DNA from: Zeus faber
Taxonomy: Eukaryota > Chordata > Actinopteri > Zeiformes > Zeidae
Direction of reading: 5' to 3'
NCBI GenBank assembly: GCA_960531495.1
Contig: OY482860.1
Coordinates: 3,687,268-3,751,267 of the forward strand
Length of the DNA stretch: 64,000 nucleotides
The notes below the pieces were generated by a model. That model ran no database searches. It saw only the letters and a list, made by a program, of their open reading frames with translations, and was not told where the DNA came from. Position 1 is the first letter of the stretch. Each line of letters opens with the position of its first letter. The position numbers were made by a program, and so were the translations under genes. Below are positions 58,871-64,000 of this stretch, piece by piece.

Positions 58871-60071
58871 TCCCAGGTTTCAAAGAGCTGGCTGAGGCTT
58901 GAACTGTGCACAATCAGACCGTTTCAATGCGCAGGGAGAGTGAGTTTGGTTTTGGGAACGGATCATGTCACCCCCGGATGCTGACGCTGGCTTTTCATGT
59001 AAATAAGTTCTTCTGAAGTCTCGTGGTTTGGGTTGTGGGGATTATTGAGGTCAGAAAACATGTGCAGATGTGGGTTGCGATGTTACACCGGCGTCGTCAT
59101 TCGCGAGAAAAAGGCTCTCTCGTGTGTCGTCACGTGTGAGCTGAAATGATCATGTCAGACTCCCGGGTGTTTGTGTTGTCTCTCCAGGCTCTTTAGTTGT
59201 GTTGTTCTGAATGAATGAGGAGGGACTGAGGCATTTGGGGAGACCCACCCTCACACCCTCTGACCGGCGCCATCCTCCTGCGCACAAATGTCAACGGTTC
59301 CGACTTGTCGTCGCCGTGACGAGGGCTCTCCCCAGGATTCCCAAGCTCTGATGAAGCCGGAAATGGCCGGTGTTTGCTCCCAGGTTTGGGTTTTATGGGT
59401 CAGAAGAAGAAGCCCCGGGATAAAGATTCGGAACCCCGACCGACTGCCACCCTCGGTGTCTTGGTCTCGGTGCAACCGCCGCTCCACCCGCGATGCTGTA
59501 GAACTTTGGTCTTTGGCCGTCATGAACTACCGGGTTGAATTTTGCGTCGAAGGCCTGAATCGCGTGTGTTATTCGCGTAACGTAACGCAAGTGTAACGGA
59601 GACGGTTTGTTAGCGCACCGGCTGACCCGGGTTTCTCCTCGAGCTCAGGGGTGAATGAGGGTTTCTCTCTCCACCGGCCTCCACCTTCGCTCCTCCTTCA
59701 GCCGTCGTCCTCCTCCTGAGTTTTGCCAGAGGACCCGCTGCCCGCTAAAGTCAAACAAACAGGGTCGACCGCTCTCTTACGCCTTGTTTGATACTTTAAG
59801 TAATTGATACACGAGGGGCTCCGTTGACTGGCCCTCCTTGTCCCCCTCACACCCAGGGCCCCCGGCTGGAAGAGAGGGCCCCTGTTCGGCCGCAGCATGT
59901 CCCGGGTCCCTGCTTCCTCCAGGATCTCTGCAGCAAAGTATAGCAGTTGTTGAGGAAATGATCCTCTCTCTGGGCCTTTCCCGGGGAATACTGGGTTACA
60001 CTGTGAGAAAGTTTCGCGGCTGTTTTTGACAACATGGCTTTGGGGGGCGTCTCCCGGTGGGAACGTCGGGA

Positions 60072-60208
60072 ACGCCTCACCCCTGTGGAAGCGCCTCACC
60101 CCTGTGGAAGCGCCTCACCCCTGTGGAAGCGCCTCACCCCTGTGGAAGCGCCTCACCCCTGTGGAAGCGCCTCACCCCTGTGGAAGCGCCTCACCCTAAC
60201 CCTAACCC
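60072..60208 (+). repeat. 19-bp minisatellite ending in two telomere-like units
   Basis: CGCCTCACCCCTGTGGAAG is repeated about six to seven times head to tail, with the last copy running into CACCCTAACCCTAACCCCT. Repeats are contiguous with no spacers. Confidence 0.95.
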
Positions 60209-60241
60209 CTCTTGGGAGGGTCTGGACGACCCTCCCAAGAG
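60209..60241. repeat. Perfect 14-bp inverted repeat with 5-nt loop
   Basis: 60209-60222 pairs exactly with 60228-60241 around TGGAC, GC-rich (CTTGGGAGGGTC core). It directly follows the minisatellite and telomere-like units. Confidence 0.9.
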
Positions 60242-60948
60242 CAGGAGAACCCCAGGCGCTGCAATAGTATCTCAGCATCCCTCTATAGAGCATTAGAAAA
60301 TATCATAATCCATACCAAAATCAGGTGGATTTATTCCCACAGCTTTACTTTGACGAACAAATGATCAGAAATAATATTTCATTCTTTTTTATTTTTTTTC
60401 TAAAACAAGGCATGCTATTCATATTGGAATAGCAACTACACTTTGGGCAGAAAACAGCTTTTCCCTAATTGCACCTGCATGTTGCCCCCCAAAGGAAAGG
60501 GTGTCACTCGATAAGATAACCACTGTGGGATGGATGGTAATCACACTGCGGGATGGAAGGTTGCCAGTACCAGTCTGCAATTTGGGGAAAACAAGCGTTT
60601 CCATTGTGAAAGTGCACGGTTGATTCTGACGTGGTGCACACAAACACGGGGCAGAGCAAACCAGCAAGCAACAATGGACGGCAAACACAGGAAAGCTTTC
60701 CATTCAGGGCGCTGGAGCAGCAAATCCAGAAAATCTCTGGATATGCACATGCCTCTTTTTGGGCATGTGATCCACATGTGAACGACATTTCGAGACAAGC
60801 CTGATTTATATTCTGCAAAAGCTGAACTCCAGAGTTCTTAAACAGGCCAGGAAGTGACCACGAGGCATTTCCTCTGTGCTGCGTGTTGCCCTGGAGCACG
60901 GGTCACTGGGAACAGTTGGTGGATACTGCTCCTAACAAGAGCTTCCTG

Positions 60949-60952
<4 letters not shown>

Positions 60953-60981
<29 letters not shown>
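60953..60981 (+). repeat. (GT)n microsatellite
   Basis: About 14-15 GT units. Confidence 0.95.
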
Positions 60982-60986
<5 letters not shown>

Positions 60987-61239
60987 ACGAGCCTATATAC
61001 TTGCATGATTTACTAGATGGACCTTTATGTGACTTGAGGCCAGTGAGCCATTTTCTCCCCTCCGGACGTTATGCGCCTACTAATGAAGCTTCTGTTTGAT
61101 GTGCCATCATCACAACAGCTTTCCATTTTCACATCTTCACTTCAAAGTTTTTGTCGTGTGGTTTTCACCACGGTCGGTCGAGCTGCGGGTGCTGTTTGTC
61201 TGGTGGCAGGGGACGCGGCGCAGATCCAGGGGGAGAGCA

Positions 61240-61240
<1 letters not shown>

Positions 61241-61294
<54 letters not shown>
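61241..61294 (+). repeat. (CA)n microsatellite
   Basis: About 26 CA units. Confidence 0.95.
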
Positions 61295-61295
<1 letters not shown>

Positions 61296-61424
61296 CTGAT
61301 CAGTAAAATAAATAAGAAGAAAATAATAAAACAATAATCATAATAATAACCAGTCAATTTGTATGGCACGTTTAATACACAACAGGCAAATCAAAGTTCT
61401 TTACATTTTCAGAAGGCAATCAAA

Positions 61425-61426
<2 letters not shown>

Positions 61427-61469
<43 letters not shown>
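61427..61469 (+). repeat. (ATT)n microsatellite
   Basis: About 14 ATT units, followed by CAGCTGCAGGCA. A similar AAT-rich run precedes AGCTGCAGGCAGCAATAC at 21.77 kb, suggesting a shared repeat border. Confidence 0.9.
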
Positions 61470-62207
61470 CAGCTGCAGGCACTAATACACGGGGTCCAGT
61501 TTATTCATTTTTGGTATGTATTACAGTTTTCATTGTTCTGTGAAATGCAGCACAGGATACAAGAAGCAGCCAACTGGGCGTGGCTGTAAACCAGGGTGTG
61601 TCACTGCTATAACTCACCGTGATGCTTGTGTTAATACAACTCTCCTCTCAGAGGCTGATATACAGTATGACGTCTCAGTGTCGGTTATCCAGACCGTGAT
61701 GCGAGGTCTGTACTGTGCTGCGACGCTGATCCACTGTGTTCTCCACTCGCTGTGGCAAGGACGACGGGACTTTGCGTCGCACTGAGGAAATCCTGTCGCG
61801 ATCGAGGGTCCCTCCCAGTCTGCTGTGTCCACTGCGAGGGGCGCAGTTTTTTTTTTAACATAGATTTTATGCTTTGGAAATAAACTGTGTATAAATAAAG
61901 ACATGTTTACTTTAAATGATAGCACGCGTTACAGTTTTCAGAGTTTCCATTGAAGGCAGCATCGGCTCGGGTTGGCTGTCTACGCTATGCAGTCCTCAAG
62001 GCACAAGTCACTAGATGCAAATGATTTCCTAGAGATGACACCTAGAGAATATATTTTGAGAATTGTTTCTGATCATAATTTTCAAATTCCTTTTCCCTCT
62101 ACTGCTTCCACTCTTCCAGAATGGGATGTCTGTTAACACCCTGGTGTCTGTTCACCAAACCCAGTTTAACGGTGGGGGAAGATAATGAAACGTATTGATA
62201 ACAGATT

Positions 62208-62279
62208 TTAGACACACACAGACACACACACACACAGACACACACACACACACACACACACAGACACACACACACACAC
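62208..62279 (+). repeat. Interrupted (CA)n with CAGA steps
   Basis: CA units interrupted by several AGACA steps. Confidence 0.9.
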
Positions 62280-62380
62280 TGCAGGTGGACGGAGGTTTGG
62301 AGGGTTTAATCCCTGACAACCTCATTCTCTCACACAGCCTCAAAGTGCAGCTGGTGACATCTCTCACATGGTTGCGATCT

Positions 62381-62381
<1 letters not shown>

Positions 62382-62461
<80 letters not shown>
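62382..62461 (+). repeat. (GT)40 microsatellite
   Basis: About 40 uninterrupted GT units, 100 nt from the preceding CA tract, so the two tracts are inverted complements. Confidence 0.97.
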
Positions 62462-62464
<3 letters not shown>

Positions 62465-62705
62465 ATGGAAGCCAATCTGCACCTTCCCTCCACCCCTTCA
62501 GACTCTTCCGTAATTCAGTAAAGTGCTTGTTCTGGCAATGTTACTGCTCCCATTCACAACACAGCCGTCCCGGCATTTTCCCGCATATACTACGTGCTAC
62601 TAGGAGGTGTCTTGAGATGTGAACTTTCGGTAAAGATTTCCCAAAATATGGATCCCTACTCCCATTCACACATGGCCCCATGCAGGAAATGTTCCAGAAC
62701 ATTCT

Positions 62706-62706
62706 T

Positions 62707-62788
<82 letters not shown>
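62706..62788 (+). repeat. (CTAT)20 microsatellite
   Basis: About 20 uninterrupted CTAT (GATA on the minus strand) units. Confidence 0.97.
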
Positions 62789-62789
<1 letters not shown>

Positions 62790-63764
62790 CTACACCACAT
62801 AATCCACTAAAAAGGGAAAATGTCTTTAAAAAGTCTAAAAGTTATATTTCCCCTCTGGGAGCTGAGAGCTTTGTTGGAACGCCTCCTCTGTCCCACAGCG
62901 ACTATTAAAACAAGTCGAAGCCAATTTAAAAAATGCCCAAAACCAAACAGTTTTACGGCCGTCCTGAAAGGCTGCCGCCGCTCTGCTACTGTGCTGCACA
63001 GACCTTCGCATTTTCCCTGAAACGTCACACCGCTCGACCTGCCTCTGCTTCCCTGGGAGAGAAGGCACATTTTTCATCCCGTGCAGACGAAAGGTGATGT
63101 GTGCTTTTCATGTACAAAGGAAGCACAATATCCTGTTCCTGCATGGGGCCTAATGCTCCACCACCCAGCCCCCCGCCCCGCCCGGGCCCCCCCGCCCCTC
63201 TGAGTGCTCCTGAAACCAAAGCCACAAGCTTTCTGGGGCCGTGATATATGAGGTGTCTGTCTGAGGGGGCTCCTGCATCTGCCTGTTAAAAGGTCCGTAA
63301 AAAGAACAGGGAGCCTCCTTTTGACGGAGGGAGCGCTCTCGTTTTAGCAGGTCAGTATGTTTCTCATGACAAGGGCTCCCAAACTATTGTTTAAAAAAAA
63401 CCCCAAAAAACATTTACTTTCATCGCAGCTCTCTTTTTGTTTCCCAAGATCTTCTCATTAGGTCTTTCTGTTTACCTTGCAGAACCTCACACCCAGAGGC
63501 GTCTTGTGTTTAATAGTGAAGTCGGTGGGAGGACCAGCTCTGCCAGTCGGAGTCATGGAAATAAGTGCTCCAATTTGGATCGATATTGAAATTCTGCAAC
63601 AAAGGTTGCTTTCAGGCTTTGTTGGCGTCTCAGTCAGGTACTGACTCCTCTGTTGGTGAGTAATTTATATAAAACCCCCTGAACAGGAACCTGATGTTTT
63701 ACAGTACAAGGCGTCCTTTTTGCCAGAAGTCTTTATATTGCTATTCACCCCATTTTGGTGTACT
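62789..63764. other. Non-coding sequence near the right edge
   Basis: No exon supported. C-rich patch at 63160-63200. Otherwise featureless. Confidence 0.4.
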
Positions 63765-63765
63765 G

Positions 63766-64000
63766 CAGGGGTCTCAAACAACAAACCCGGGGGCCACATC
63801 CGGCCCACAAAACATATTAATGTGGCCTGCTACATGTTGATTATATATTGATAAATCTGGCAGGTATATATATTATTCAATTTAACTTAATGTTTTCAAA
63901 ATCTAAAACAGAATGAAATAGATCATAAGAGAGAATTTGTATGGTTACGTGTCTATTTCTAACAGTATTACGCGGGAATTCACATACGTGCGTAAAGTAA
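63766..64000. mobile_element. hAT-type element end, cut by the window edge
   Basis: CAGGGGTCTCAAAC followed by GGGGGCCACATCCGGCCC is the typical start of vertebrate hAT/ZBED-type elements. The rest is outside the window or too decayed to read. Confidence 0.45.

Larger units (their letters stand above)
57863..60060. other. Non-coding region with simple repeats, right of ccar1
   Basis: Moderately CpG-rich around 59.25-60.05 kb, which could be regulatory, but no exon or promoter motif is convincing. Simple repeats inside are listed separately. Confidence 0.4.

Noticed and set aside
59698..60099. 133-residue minus-strand frame in CpG-rich sequence
   Set aside because: No splice signals, domain or family resemblance; extends into the minisatellite.
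60072..60208. CRISPR-like direct repeats
   Set aside because: The 19-bp units are contiguous without spacers, in a vertebrate genome; it is a minisatellite.
60190..60208. Chromosome end (telomere)
   Set aside because: Only two CCCTAA units, with ordinary sequence on both sides.

Overview
This window is nuclear DNA from a teleost fish. Its genes are split into many short exons with GT-AG introns, the proteins are vertebrate-like, and introns and gaps are filled with fish-type transposons (Tc1, Tigger/pogo, hAT, Ty3/gypsy) and very long microsatellites. No prokaryotic, organellar or viral replicon is present.

Layout: (1) 1-6424 is repeat-rich, with a decayed hAT/ZBED-like transposon inserted in an older repeat. 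(2) 6425-11055 (+) holds the last five coding exons of a class I eIF4E, best matching the fish-specific paralogue eif4e1c; its 3' UTR runs to about 12.19 kb. (3) 13339-16177 (-) is a complete seven-exon TMEM150/Frag1/DRAM-family gene, most like tmem150a. (4) 16465-17405 is a pyrimidine-only minisatellite between the divergent starts of tmem150a-like and nfu1. (5) 17711-20946 (+) is a complete eight-exon nfu1. (6) 23763-55375 (+) is a complete 25-exon ccar1 of 1251 codons, with a 10.4 kb first coding intron full of repeats and a C/D-box snoRNA (SNORD98-like) in intron 19. (7) 56.0-64 kb is mostly non-coding, with microsatellites, a minisatellite, a common fish repeat and two possible terminal exons of an unidentified minus-strand gene.

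The genes do not form a pathway. They are housekeeping genes for cap-dependent translation (eif4e1c), plasma-membrane lipid signalling or autophagy (tmem150a-like), mitochondrial iron-sulfur cluster delivery (nfu1) and transcriptional coactivation/RNA processing (ccar1). All splice phases I checked join in frame: nfu1 250 codons including stop, tmem150a-like 249, ccar1 1252.

I found no convincing new gene system. The points most worth checking are the intronic snoRNA and its guide, a GC donor at ccar1 exon 14, a (GT)69 tract abutting the last ccar1 acceptor, a nested hAT insertion with an uninterrupted copy of the host repeat elsewhere in the window, an unclassified element with perfect 16-bp inverted ends, and three long perfect palindromes.
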